A stretch of DNA of 64,000 bases from Scilla litardierei (taxonomy: Eukaryota; Streptophyta; Magnoliopsida; Asparagales; Asparagaceae): positions 168,957,079 to 169,021,078 of the forward strand of contig CM061141.1 of the NCBI GenBank assembly GCA_030789695.1, written 5' to 3'. Position 1 is the stretch's first letter. Every line of letters begins with the position of its first letter. This document shows, one piece after another, positions 22,201 to 34,899 of this stretch. The notes below the pieces were generated by a model. The model worked only from the letters and a program-made list of their open reading frames with translations, searched no databases and was not told the DNA's origin. The position numbers were made by a program, and so were the translations under genes.

Positions 22201-23774
22201 TTTATCTTCTTTATTTTTAAGTTGAAGCTACCGATCTCTCGATTCCAACGGACATTTTTGCGCATTTTTAAGTTAAAGATATGAATCTTTATATTAAATG
22301 ATATGATTTTCATAGCCTAAATTGTCTTCTCTTGTTTTTCAGTTGAAAATGGGGATCTCTCGATTCCAACGGACATTTTTGCAGATTTTTCGCATCTCAG
22401 GCTATTTTCTATAGTTTATCGAAGATTGGGATCTTTTAATTAAATGATATGATTTCTATAGATTAAGTTTGTCTTCTCTTTTTTTTAGTTGAAAATGACA
22501 ATCTTCCGGTTTGGACAAACAAATTGGCAGATTTTCAGACCTCGAGACTATTTTCTATATTTTCTGGAAGATATAGATATTTTTATTGAATGATATGACT
22601 TTTGGACTAATTTTGTCTTCTCTTACTTAACATATGAAGATAGTGATCTCCCGGTTCCAACCGACATTTTTACGGATTTTTCTTAGCCCCGGGCTATTTT
22701 CTATATTTTCTGTAAAATATGAATCTTTAGATAAAATGATATGATTTTTATAGCCAAATTTTGTCTTCTCTTATTTCAGTTGAAGATGAAGATCTCCTGA
22801 CGGACATTTTTGCAGATTTTTCTGAGCTCAAAGCTATTTTTTACATTTTATTGAAGATATGGATTTTTTATTAAATGATATGATTTTTGTAGCCTAAATT
22901 TTGTCTTCTCTTATTTTTCAGTTGAACTTGGCGATCTTCAAGTTCTAACGGACATCTTTTCTAAGCTCGAAATTATTTTTCTACATTTTCAGGAAGTTGT
23001 GGATATTTTTATTAAATGATGTGATATTTTGTCTAATTTTGTCTTCTCTTATTTTTTATTTGAAGAAGGCAAACTTCCTGTTCCAACAGACATTTTTAGA
23101 TTTTTCAGAGCTCGGGAATATTTTCTATAGTTTATTGCAGATGAGGTTCATTTTATTAAATAATATGATTTTATAGACTAAGTTTATCTTCTCTTATTTT
23201 TTCAGTCGAAGATGGTGATATCCCGTTTCCAACAAAAATTGTTGTGGATTTTTCTGATCTCGGGGCTATTTTCTAAATTTTATGACAGATATGTATCTTT
23301 TTATTAAATGATATGATTTTTATAGCCTAAGTTTGTCTTCTCTTATTTTTATTTAAAGACGGCGATCTCCTTGTTCCAACAAACATTTTTGCAGATTTTT
23401 CTGAGCCCGGGGCTATTTTTCTCCATTTTCAGGAAGATATGTATCTTTTTATTAAATGATATCGCCATCTTCAACTGATAATATTTTTACATACCATTTT
23501 CTGAGCTTGGTGCTATTTCTATATTTTATAAAAGATATATATCTTTTTATTAATTGATAAGATTTTTATAGCCTAAATTTGTCTTCTCTTATTTTCCAGT
23601 TGAAGATGGCGATCTTTTTATTAAATGGTATGATTTTAAGCATAATTTTGTCTTCTCTTATATTCGAGTTGCAGATGGTGATCTCCAGTTCTAACGGACA
23701 TTTTTCGGATTTTTCTTAGATTTGGGCTTTTTTCAACATTTTCTGGAAGATATAAATCTGTTTATTAAATGATA
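16276..23774 (+). repeat. ~147-bp satellite array, main block
   Basis: About 7.5 kb, some 50 monomers, mostly head to tail. Near 21351, 21496, 21642 and 21788 the ATGGC core recurs every 145-146 bp. The first 180 bp (16284-16460) contain pieces in the opposite orientation (CGCCATCTTCAA...). They lead into a truncated monomer at 16567-16600. The same composite recurs at 23455-23640. Most units keep a T-rich tract ending in CAG before TTGAAGATGG, which resembles a 3' splice site. Near-49-codon spacing leaves short repeated ORFs with text like SRFQRTFLRIFLSS. Confidence 0.93.
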
Positions 23775-24735
23775 CTAGGCATAACCCGTGCCCGCAGGCA
23801 CGGTTCATTTAAGATTTTTTCCTGCGAAATATTTATTCTCCAAAAATTATTTACACAACCAAACTTGTGCGGAACAACAAATTCGGTGAGGGCGCCTATG
23901 AGTTAGAACAACAAATTAGCATCAAAAAATTTAGCGGGCACCTTCGGCGCGGGCGCCTTACCCCTTCGGCGCGGGCGCCTTCGGCGCGAGAAATTATTCT
24001 CATCTTATTGCCACATGCATGAAAGAGACTGTGAGCCCCGTGTTGAGAAAGAGATCATTCAATCTGCAGCAGCATTCGATCTGCAGCATTAAGTGCAAGT
24101 TAAAGTTCTTTCCCCCGCGTAATCTTTGTTACCCAAAAAATTATTTCAACAGCCAAAATTGCTCGGAACAACCAATTAGTGTAAAAATATTTAGCGGCAC
24201 GTGCGCCTTCGGTGCGGAACAACAAATTCGACGCCGACACCTTCGACACGGAACAACATATTAGCGTAAAAAATCGGCACGGAACAACAAATTCGACGTA
24301 GAACAGCAAATTCGACGCAGGCGCCTTTGGCTCGGAACACCAAATTAGTTTAAAAAAACTGTGCGGGTGATTTCGGTGCGGGAAATTATTCTCCTCTTGT
24401 TGCCGCAAGGGTCGAAGAGACGGTGGGTCCCACGCTGGGGGAGAAATCATTTGATTTGCAGCAGCATTCGATCTGCAGCATTAAGTGCAAGTTAAAGATT
24501 TTTTCCAAATGCATTAATTGCGTGCACACTGGTATTCCCCAGAAACATTCATTCCCCATAAAGTTTCATTTCCCTAAAAATGTTTTTCCCCCAAAACTTT
24601 CCACAAAATCCCATCTCAACCATTCATTCCTCAAGATTTAATCCAAACCGTCTTTCTATCAACCTGTTTGTCCTAGTCAGCTTGTCCTAGTCAGCTCTAG
24701 AATTCAAAAACAGTTGTGTTTTAATATATATATGA
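23775..24735. mobile_element. Possible Helitron-like insertion in satellite
   Basis: A non-satellite segment replaces the junction between two satellite texts (TTAAATGATA on the left, TGATTTTGGCC on the right). Near its left end is a perfect hairpin CCGTGCC-CGCA-GGCACGG (23786-23803) in an 'aacccgtgcc' context, often seen near plant Helitron 5' ends. Inside, a segment of about 115 bp is duplicated (about 23988-24105 and 24381-24497), and GC-rich words like GCGCGGGCGCC repeat at 23940-23990. No clear CTRR 3' end or target duplication is established and no Rep/helicase is present, so the class is uncertain. Confidence 0.35.
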
Positions 24736-25385
24736 TTTTGGCCTAATTTTATCTTCTCTTTTTTTCAGTTGAATATTGCGATCCTGCGATTCCAACGGAC
24801 ATTTGTTTGGATTTTTCTTAGCTCGATGCTATATTCTACATTTTATGGTAGATACGAATCTTTTTATTAAGTGATATGATGTTTGGACTAATTTTGTCTT
24901 CTTTTATTTTTCAGTAGACGGTGGCGATCTATCGGTTCCAATGCACATTTTTTCGGATTTTTCTAAGCTCCGAGCTATTTTCTACATTTTCTATATGATC
25001 TGAATCTTTATATTAAATGATATGATTTTTATAACCTAATTTTGTCTTCTCTTATTATTCAGTTGAAGATGGCGATCCACAGGTTCCAGCATACATTTTA
25101 GCCGATTTTTCTGAGCTTTTTGCTATTTTTCTTCATTTTCGAGAAGTTATGGATCTTTGTATTAAATGATATGATTTCTTGAACTAATTTTTTTCTTCTC
25201 TTATTTTTTCAGTTGAAGATGGAGATCTCCAGGTTCCAACGAATATTTTTGCGGATTTTTCTGAGCTCGGTGCTATTTTCTACATTTTTTAAAAGTTATG
25301 TATATTTATATTAAATGATATGATTTTTATAGCATATGTTTGTCTTCCCTTATTTTTCAGTTGAATATGGCGATCTCCCGGTTCC
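24736..25385 (+). repeat. ~147-bp satellite array, short block
   Basis: About 4.5 monomers in the same orientation, ending cleanly at CGGTTCC. The order of diagnostic variants here (CTATATGATCTGAATC, then ATTATTCAG before the core) matches the order in the blocks near 17.4, 28.9 and 29.95 kb. Confidence 0.92.
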
Positions 25386-26198
25386 CTAAGAAAGCAAGTC
25401 TACCCTCGTTCTAGAGCTAAAGTGATGAAAGATTGTTGAATAAGTCATCGAAGACGGCTTTTAAATAATAAAGGTTATAAAGTCATTTTTAAGTCATTCC
25501 CAGGTAAGAAAGTCTGACAGCCAAAGGGAAAGGACTTGATAAAGAAAGTCCCATCTAGTGCTAAATCTCTCGTAAGCAGGGTTTTAGATTCAGCCAGCAC
25601 CATAGGGTAGAGAATTTCATAAAAATATTCCGGTGCAGGTAAGCTATTCTCTTGTTCTAGCATAAGTTAGTCCCCCGCTATCAAGTAAGGAAGTTCAAAG
25701 CAAGGTTAGATGAGAAGTAATTCCCTAGGGATATAATTTCATAAAGTAAGTAAGCCAACCTGCTAATCCCTAAATCTAGAGCTAGAAAAAAGGTAGGGTT
25801 GGCAAAGTGAACTTCCTTATGGATTAGCTTGTTAAAGAGTGGATTAGAGGTTTTAGCGTGGAAATACTTATAATAGAACGAGCACGAAGGTTAGTTACTA
25901 ACCTGGGATTGGTGGTTTTGTCAGCACGGACTGAGCACGCTTATTCATTGGCATATTCTATCACCGTCTGCTAGCTCTTTATCATCTTGAACTTCTGGAC
26001 TCGCACCTGGATTAGCTTAATAGAACCGGTTGAGTTAAGGGGAGGGAATTACTTACTCTAGAAAGAGTGGACGTCCTTACTATATAAATATCTATCTAAG
26101 GGAGATGAAAAAGTAATAGCACCTCGAGCCCTGGGTTAGCTGGTTTGCTTACTCCAACAAGGTTGGCCGACTCTGGGGATTATTCCTACTCTTACTTC
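25386..26198. other. Unique insertion in a satellite monomer, possibly organelle-derived
   Basis: About 810 bp of higher-GC, non-repetitive text inserted inside one monomer. Satellite stops after CGGTTCC (25385) and resumes at CGACGGACATTTTT, so little or no satellite was lost. There are no terminal repeats or LTR features. The style (AGAAAGTCCC, TAAGTAAGTAAGCC, long stretches without poly-A/T) is like plant mitochondrial intergenic DNA, which suggests a NUMT. That is an impression, not a match. No ORF of note. Confidence 0.35.
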
Positions 26199-27617
26199 GA
26201 CGGACATTTTTGCGTATTTTTTGAGCTCGGTGCTGTTTTCTACATTTTATGGAAGATATTGAACTTTTTATTAAATAATATGATTTTATAGCCTTCGTTT
26301 GTCTTCACTTATTTTTTCAGTTAAAGATGTCGATCTTCCGGTTCGAACAGACATTTTTGCAGATTTTAGCTTGAGACTATTTTTTCTAAATTTTCTGGAA
26401 GATAAGTATCGTTGTATGCAATGATATGATTTTTTGGCCTAATTTTGTCTTCTCTTTTTTTACTTTGAAGATGGTGATCTCCCGGTTCCAATGGACATTT
26501 GTGCGGATTTATTTTGAGCTAGGGATATTTTCTATATTTTTTGTATAATATGAATCTTTATAATAAATGATATGATTTTATTACCTAATTTTGTCATCTC
26601 TTATTTTTCAGTTGAAGATGGCGATCTCCAGGTTTCCAGTGACATTTTTGCGAATTGTTTCTGAGCACAGAGCTATTTTTCTACATTTTCGAGAAGTTAT
26701 GGATATTTTTATTAAATGATATGATTTTTGTCCTAATTTTGTCTTCTCTTATTTTTTAGATTAAGTTGGCGATCTCCCGGTTCCATCAAACATTTTTACG
26801 GTTTTTTCTTAGCTCCTGACTATTTTCTAAATTTTCTGTAAGATATGTATCTTTAAATTAAAAGATATGATTTTTCTAGCCTATATTTGTCTTCTCTTAT
26901 TTTTCAGTTGAAGATGGTGATCTCCCGGTTCAAACAGACATTTTTGCGGATTTTAATTAGTTCAGAGCTATTTTTTGTATTTTCTAGAAGATATGCATCT
27001 TTTAGTTAAATGATATGATTTTTTGCCTAATTTTTCCTTCTCTTATTTTTCAATTAAAGATAGCGATCTCTCTGTTCCAACGGATATTTTCGCAGATTTT
27101 TCTGAGCTCGGGGCTGTTTTCTGCATTTTCTGGAAGATATGGATCATTTTATTAAATGATATCATTTTGGCCTAATTTTATCTTCTCTTATTGTTTACTT
27201 GAAGATGGCGATCACCCTGTTCCAATGGGTATTTTTGGGGATTTTTCTGTGTTCCGGTATATTTTCTATATTTTATTGAAGATATGAATCTTTTTATTAC
27301 ATGGTATGATTTTTAGCCTACTTTTGTCTTCTCTTATTTTTCAGTTGAAGATGGCGATCTGCGGTTCCAGCGAACATTTTTGCGGATTTTTCTAAGCTCG
27401 GGAGAAATTTTCTACATTTTCGTGAAGTTTAGATCTTTTTATTAAATGATAAGATTTTTTGGCATAAATTTGTCTTCTCCTATTTTTTAAGTTGAAGATG
27501 GCCATCTCCTGGTTCCTATGGATATTTTTGCAGATTATCTTGACCTCGGGGATATTTTTGAAATTTTCTTGAAAATATGGATATTTTATTAAATGATATG
27601 ATTTTTGGCCTAATTTT
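26199..27617 (+). repeat. ~147-bp satellite array
   Basis: About ten monomers, same orientation as neighbouring blocks, beginning at CGGACATTTTTGCG directly after the unique insertion. Confidence 0.92.
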
Positions 27618-27849
27618 TGGGCTCACCACGTTTTGTTCCTGCGTGTGATGTCACTTAATTCTTCTCAAGGCGTAATGTCAAAAATTACTATTTAAACACA
27701 ATTAATTCTTTTGAGTTTTACAAATGTGGAAGGAAGCCTCATGCTATCGTGTACCAGACAAAATTTGGATTCAATAAACACATAAACTGCAACATACGCT
27801 TAAACATACATAAGCATATGCACATCCTTAATACCTCAGACATATACAT
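27618..27849. other. Short unique insertion in satellite
   Basis: About 230 bp with no satellite similarity, no ORF and no recognised terminal repeats. Satellite text ends at GGCCTAATTTT and resumes with a CATTTTC...GAAAATATGG text. Confidence 0.5.
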
Positions 27850-30800
27850 ATTTTCAAGGAGAAAATATGGACATCTTTTTATTAATTGATATGATTTTTA
27901 GTCTTCTCTTATTTTCCAGTTGAAGATAGCGATCTTTTTATTAAATGAAATGATTTTTTTTCCTAATTTTGTTTTCTCTTATATTCCAGTTGAAGATGTC
28001 GATTTCCCAGTTCCAACAAAAATTATTGTGAATTTTTCTGAGCTCCGGGCTATTTTCCACTTTTTGGAAAATAAGTATCATTTTATTAAATAATATGATA
28101 TTCTGGCCTAATTTTGTCTTCTCTTATATTTCGGTTGAAGATGGCGATCTCACGGTTCCAACGGACTATTTTTCGATTTTTTCTGAGCTCTCGGCTATTT
28201 TCCACTTTTTGGAAGATATGTATCATTTTATTAATTGATATGATATTTTGGCCTAATTTTGTCTTCTCTTATGTTTCGGTTGAAGATTGCAATCTCTCGT
28301 TTCCAATTGGACATTTTTGCGGATTTTTCTGAGTTCAGGGCTATTTTGTACACTTTCTTAAAGATAAGAATCTTTATATTAAATGATTTGATTTTTATAT
28401 CCTAATTTTCTCTTCACTTAGTTTTCAGTTGAAGGTGGCGATCTCCCAGTTCCAACAGACATTTTTGAAGATTTTTCTGAGCTCCAGGCTATTTTCTACA
28501 TTTTATTAAAGATATGGATCTTTTTATTAAATGGCAAGATTTTTGTAGCCTAATTTTGTCCTCTCATGTTTTTCCTATTAATTTGGCGATCTCCCGGTTC
28601 CAACGGACATGTTTGCGGATTTTTCCTTAGCGTTGGGCTTTTTTCTACATTTTCTTGAAGATGTGAATCTTTTATTAAATGATATGATTTTTGGCCTAAT
28701 TTTGTCTTCTCTCTTTATTCAGTTGAATATTGAGAACTCCCGATTCCAACGGACATTTGAGCGATTTTTCTGAGCTCGGTGCTATTTTCTATATTTTATG
28801 GCAGATTTGTATCTTTTTATTAACAGATATGATTTTTGGCCTAATTTTGTCTACTTTTATTTTTCTGTTGAAGATGGCGATCTCCTAGTTCCAACGGACA
28901 TTTTTTCGGATTTTACAGAGCTCCGAGCTATTGTCTACATTTTTTGTTGATATGAATTTTTATATTAAATGATATAATTTTTATAACCTAATTTTGTCTT
29001 CTCTTTTTACTCAGTTGAAGATGGCGATCTCCCAGTTCCAACAGACATTTTGGTCGATTTTTCTGAGCTCGGGGCTATTTTTCTTCATTTTTGAGAAGTT
29101 ATGGATATTTTTATTAAATGATATGATTTTGACCTAATTTTTCCTTTTCTTATTTTTTCAGTTGAAGATGGCGATCTTTCGGTCCCAACGGACATTTTTT
29201 CTGAATTTTCTGAGCTCCGAGCTATTTTCCACTTTTTTGGAAAATATGTTTCTTTTTATTAATGATATGATATTTTGGCCTAATTTTGTCTTCTCTTATT
29301 TTTCAGTTGAAGATGATGATCTCCCAGTTCTAACAGACATTTTTGCGGATTTTTTTGAGCTCGAGGCTATTTTGTACACTTTCTGGAAGATACGAATCTT
29401 TATATTAACTGATATGGTTTTTATATCCTAATTTTTTCTTCTCTTATTTTTCGGTTGAAGATGGCGATCTCCCAGTTCCAACGGACATTATTGCGGACTT
29501 TTTTGAGCTGCAGGATATTTTCTACATTTTATTGAAGATATGGATCTCTTTATTAAATGACAAGATTTTTGAAGAGTAAATTTGTCTTCTCATATTTTTA
29601 TTTGAATATGACGATCTCCCTGTTCCAACGGACATTTTTGTAGATTTTTATTAGCTTTCGGCTTTTTTCTACATTTTCTCGAAGATATGAGTCTTTTTAT
29701 TAAATGATATGATTTTTTGGCTTAATTTGGCTTCTCTTTTTTTCCGTTGAATATTGCAAACTCCCGGTTCTAACGGACATTTGTGCCGATTTTTCTGAGC
29801 TCGGTTCTATTTTATACATTTGTGGCAGATATGTATCTTTTATTAAATGATACGATTTTTGGCCTAATTTTGTCTTCTTTTATTTTTCAGTTGAAGATGG
29901 CGATCTCCCGGTTCCAACGAACAGTTTTTCGGATTTTTTGAGCTCTGATATATTTTCTACATTTTCTATATGATTTGAATCTTTATATTAAATGATATGA
30001 TTTTTATTACCTAATTTTGTCTTTTCTTATTATTTAGTGGAAGATGGCGATCTCTCGGTTCCAACGGACATTTTTGTCGATTTTTCTGAGCTCGGTGCTA
30101 TTTTTCTACATTTTCGGGAAGTTATGGATCTTTTTATTAAATGATATGATTTTTGACCTAATTTTTTCTTTTCTTATTTTTCTGATGAATATAGCTATCT
30201 CTCGGTTTCAACGAACATTTTTGCAGATTTTTTTGAGCTCTGGCCTATATTCTACATTTTCGAAAAGTTATGGATCTTTTATTAAATGATATAATTTTTA
30301 TAGCTTATGTTGTCTTCTCTTTTTTCAGTTGAAGATGGCGATCTCCTGATTCCAACGGATATTTTTGCGGCTTTTTATAAGCTCGGTGCTATTTTCTACA
30401 TTTTTTAAATTGTATGATATAGCCTACGTTCTTCTTCTCTTATTTTTTTCAGTTGAAGATGGCGATCTCCCGGCTCTAATGGAAATTTTTGCAGATTTTT
30501 CTTAGCTTGAGTCTGTCGTTCTACATTTTCTGAAAAATATGGATCTTTTTATGAAATGATATGATTTTGACCTAATTTTGTCTTCTCTATTTTTCAGAAG
30601 AAGATGACGATATCCCGGTTCCAACGAACATTTATGCGGATTTTTTTGAGCTCCGAGATATTTTCTACATTTTCGGTTAGATATGAATTTTTTATATTAA
30701 ATGATAGGATTTTATAGCCTTATTTTGTCTACTCTATTTTTCAGTTGTAGATAGCGATCTCTCGGTTCCAACGGAAATTTTAACGTATTTTTTGAAGTTT

Positions 30801-32820
30801 GGTGCTATTTTCAACAATTTTGAAAGATATGAAATTTTTATTAAATGATATGATTTTTATATCATATGTTTTTCTTCTCTTATTTTTTTTCAGTTGATTA
30901 TTGTGATCTACTGGTTCCAGCGGACATTTTTACTGATTTTGTTAGCTTATGGTTATTTTTCTACATTTTATCGAAGATAAGAATCATTTTATTAAATGAT
31001 ATGATTTTTGGTCCTAACGTTGTCTTTTCTTATTTTTTTAGTTGAAAATGGTGTTCTCACGGTTCCAACGACGATTTTTGCAGATATTTTTGACCTAGAG
31101 GCTATTTTCTACATTTTATTTAAGATATGGATCTTTTTATTAAATGATACGATTTTAGGCCTAATTTTGTATTCTCTTATTTTTCAGATGAAGATGGCGA
31201 TCTTTTGGTTCCAATGGACATTTACGCATATTTTTTTGAGCTATAGGCTATTTTCTAAATTTTCTGTAAGCTATGAATATTTAGATTAAATGATATGATT
31301 TTATGGCCTAATTTTGTCTTCTCTGATTTTTTAATTAAAGATGTCGATCTCCCGGTTCCAACGGGCATTTTTGCAGATTTTTTAAATACTAAACTACGTT
31401 CTAAAGTTCATTGAAGATATGGATCGTTTTATTAAATGATATGATTTTTATAGACGAAGTTTGTCTTCCCTTATCTTTTCACTTGAATATAATGATCTCC
31501 CGGTTCCAACAGAATTTTTTGCAGAATTTTCTGAGCTCCATGATATTTTCTACATTTTCTTTAAGATATGGATCTTTGTATCTAATGATATGATTTTTAT
31601 GGCCTAATTTAGTCTTTCCTTATTTTTCAGATGAAGATGTCAATCTCCCGGTTCCAACGAACATTTATGCGGATTTTTCTGAGCTCTAGGCTATTTCTAC
31701 ATTTTATGTAAGATATGGAACAATATATTAAATGATATGATATTTATGACCTAATTTTGTCTTCTCTTATTTTTTCAGTTGAAGATGGCGATCTCTCGTT
31801 TCCAAAGGAAATTTTTGCGTATTTTTCTGAGCTCGGGCAATTTTCTATATTTTCTAGAATATAAGGATCTTTATATTTTTTGATATGATTTTTGTTGCCT
31901 AATTTTGTCTTCTCTTATTTTTCCAGTTGATGATGGTAATATTTTTGTTAAATGATATGATTTTTGGCCTTATTTTCTCTTCTCTTATATTTCGGTTGAA
32001 GATGGCGATCTCCCGGTTCCAACGAACATTTTTGCGGATTTTTCTGAGATCTCGGCTATTTTTCATATTTTATGGAAGATATGGATCATTTGTTAAATGA
32101 TATCAGAGAAGACAAAATTGGGCCAAAAAATGTCCGTTGAACTGGGACATCGCCATCTTCAATTGAAATATAAGAGAAGACAAAATACGGAACCAGAAAA
32201 TCGACATCTTCATCTATAAAAATGTCTATTGTAACCTGGATATCGCCATCTTCATCTGATAAGATTTTTATTTATCATTTTCTGAGCTTGGACCTATTTT
32301 CCACATTTTATGAAAGATATGGATTTTTTTATTAATTGATATGATTTTAATAGCCTAAATTTGGCTTCTCTTATTTTCCAGTTGAAGATGGCGATCTTTT
32401 TATTAAAATATGATTTTTGGTCTAATTTTGTCGTCTCTTATATTCCAATTGAAGATGGCTATCTCCCGGTTCATATGGACATTTTTGCGGATTTTTCCGA
32501 GCTCCGGGCTATCTTCCACTTTTTTGGAAGATATGTATCATCTTATTAAGTGATATGATATTTTGGCCTAATTTTGTCTTCTCTTATTTTTCAGTTGAAG
32601 ATGGCGATCTCTCGGTTCCAATGGACATTTTTTGCGGATTTTGTCTGAGCTCGGGGCGGGCTATTTTGTACACTTTCTGGAAGATAATAATTTTTATATT
32701 AAATAATATGATTTTTATATCCTAATTTTTTCTTCTCTATTTTTAAGTTGAAGATGGTGATCTTTCAGTTCCAACTGACATTTTTGGGGATTTTTCTGAG
32801 CTCCACGCTTTTTTTTACAT
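27850..32820 (+). repeat. ~147-bp satellite array with higher-order structure
   Basis: About 5 kb. Variant monomers recur in the same order with a period of about 1.02-1.04 kb, close to seven monomers. GTACACTTTCT occurs near 28350 and 29385, ATTAAATGRCAAGATTTTT near 28530 and 29560, and CATATTAAATGATATAA-type units after a 'tgatatgaa' variant near 28950 and 29970. Truncated monomers are at 27920-27950, 31924-31960 and 32381-32405. Flipped pieces at 32105-32260 match those at 16284-16460. Confidence 0.92.
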
Positions 32821-34275
32821 CATTTGCACTTTTATCTTTGAAAAAAGTGATTAATTTATTGATTCCATTCAAATGCAAAATACAAATCTCTCAGATCAAG
32901 TCTCAACAATGCAGTTTCATTTGAATTATATATCTGATACCATTGGGGATCCCCATTTTGGTTGTGTAATGACAAACACTTCATGACCGGTCTGTAGTCC
33001 CGATATAAGAGAGGTGCGTTAGGCAGTTGATGACCATATTAATGTTGTTGGATATTTTGAGTGGAGTCTTCAGATTGCACTCTGGTGCGACTCTGCAATG
33101 CATTGCATTGTCATCATACAAGTGTAAAAAATGGCAGTGGCTAAGATTTATACAGAAGTGATACAATGCTTTCCACCAAACATGGCGTAAGAATGAGCAA
33201 GGATAGGCTAGGAATGACCAATATCTAGTCCTTGATGTGGTGGCAGAGGTTATGGGGTTATAGGTGTGAGTATGGTAAGAATCTAGTGCATGCACTGTAA
33301 AAAATAAAATAAGATAAAAAGGATGGTATTGGGAGAGAGTATAATCAGAAGAACGATTAGTGCTTCATGTTTTGAGTAACTAAATGGATATGTGGAAGAT
33401 CTAGGAGGGTGGAAGAAACATACTGGATATAACAATTGATAGCTGAGAAAAGAAACATATACAAATGGGGTCGGTTAGTTTCAAATGAACTGCTGAAAGT
33501 AACTGTTGCAGATGCTAAAAGGATAAGATAAAAAGTAAAAAAACCCAAGAAAAACTAATTTCATTTTTCTAAAAATATAAAATTCTAATTTTCTATTTCT
33601 AAAATGAATGTTGTGGATGGAAAAAGAATAAGATACAATAAATACTAAGGAAAAAAAATCTTATATTGGGGAAAAGGTGCTCGGTTAATACTTAAAGAAT
33701 GTAATGTTTGGATCATACAGATGAATCGATTCAAGGAATATCTAAAGGACTACATGTGACCTAGACATTCATTTGGGGTAAGACCCTAATGGATATAATC
33801 GGGTGCATGGAGGTTATATATGGAGTAAAGAATGATATGCGATATATGATTTGATTTTTCACAATATCATATGACATTATATAATAACAAATATATGTTG
33901 GACAGACTTTCAATTCAGGCTAATTTTTTTAATAACTGATCAATTTGAAACTCAATAATAAAAATGGAACAAGTTTGTACCATATAGGCTTTCGTGCTTG
34001 ATTCTGCATCGAGCAAGAGTTCATGTGACGAACGAGGTTGTGAACCCCGATCAATTGAATCGTCATTTATTTGACCATAGTTGCCCACTCTGATTTTCTA
34101 TCTCTCATGCTCTGCCTTGATAAAAACACGATCATTTACTTAATTAAAATGATCGTGGTTGCTAATCCCAGGCAGTTAAATGAATTTTTTCAGAGTTGGC
34201 CTGGGTCATATAAATGCATGTTTATTTCATCGAGGTTGCCAACCCTTGTCATTAAGACTTGAATCTTTATCCTCT
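32821..34275. other. Unassigned AT-rich DNA
   Basis: The satellite ends at the T-run near 32815. I see no LTR, terminal repeat, conserved ORF or RNA gene in the next 1.45 kb. Confidence 0.45.
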
Positions 34276-34830
34276 TGTTTAAGGAATGAGGTTTCATCTG
34301 AAACCATTGGGTTCGGTTATTTCATTTAGGTTTCAAAAATGGACGAGAAGAAATAGTTGCTAAAACTCGATTTCATTCAGTTTCGGCCAAAACCACTTTG
34401 TTTCGGCTTGTTTTGACCGAAATTAAGTGCCTTCAGTTTTGACCGGTTTCACTTGGTTTCGATCAATTTCGATCGAAACCAAATGACCCAATTATTATTT
34501 CTTTCAATAAAATATGAGTTTGTATTTAAATACATGAACCGATTTTAACTATACAAATAAAAATATTTATTAAAATTTTAAATATTATAAAAACTCTAAA
34601 ATTTTATTGAAAATTTAAAAATTAAATTATAAAATTTATTAAAATTCTAAAAAACATTTATTACAAATGCATTGGTATAGAAATATATGCATAATATATA
34701 CATATAAATTCATATAAATCCGAAACTGAAACTCAAAACAAAACTAACAAACGGGCGAAACTGTGCGAAACCTAAAATTTTTCCAACGTTGGAACCAAAC
34801 CGAAACCGAGTTCTCGAACCTTGGTCTTGA
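34276..34830. other. GAAACC/GGTTTC-rich segment, possible MITE
   Basis: Both edges are rich in GGTTTC / GAAACC words (34290-34480 and 34720-34825) around a very AT-rich centre. The right edge CCGAAACCGAGTTCTCGAACCTTGG and the left edge AAGGAATGAGGTTTCATCTG are only loosely inverted. This layout is common in plant DNA-transposon MITEs, but I could not define TIRs or a target duplication. Confidence 0.3.
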
Positions 34831-34899
34831 TCATTGATGATGTACTTAATTCTAACTCGAAGCTACAAAGATCAAGTATATGTAAAGTTAGTAATATAA

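Noticed and set aside
23940..24000. CpG island or promoter of a host gene
   Set aside because: The GC-rich text is a short tandem GGCGCGGGCGCC repeat inside an insert, with no gene downstream.
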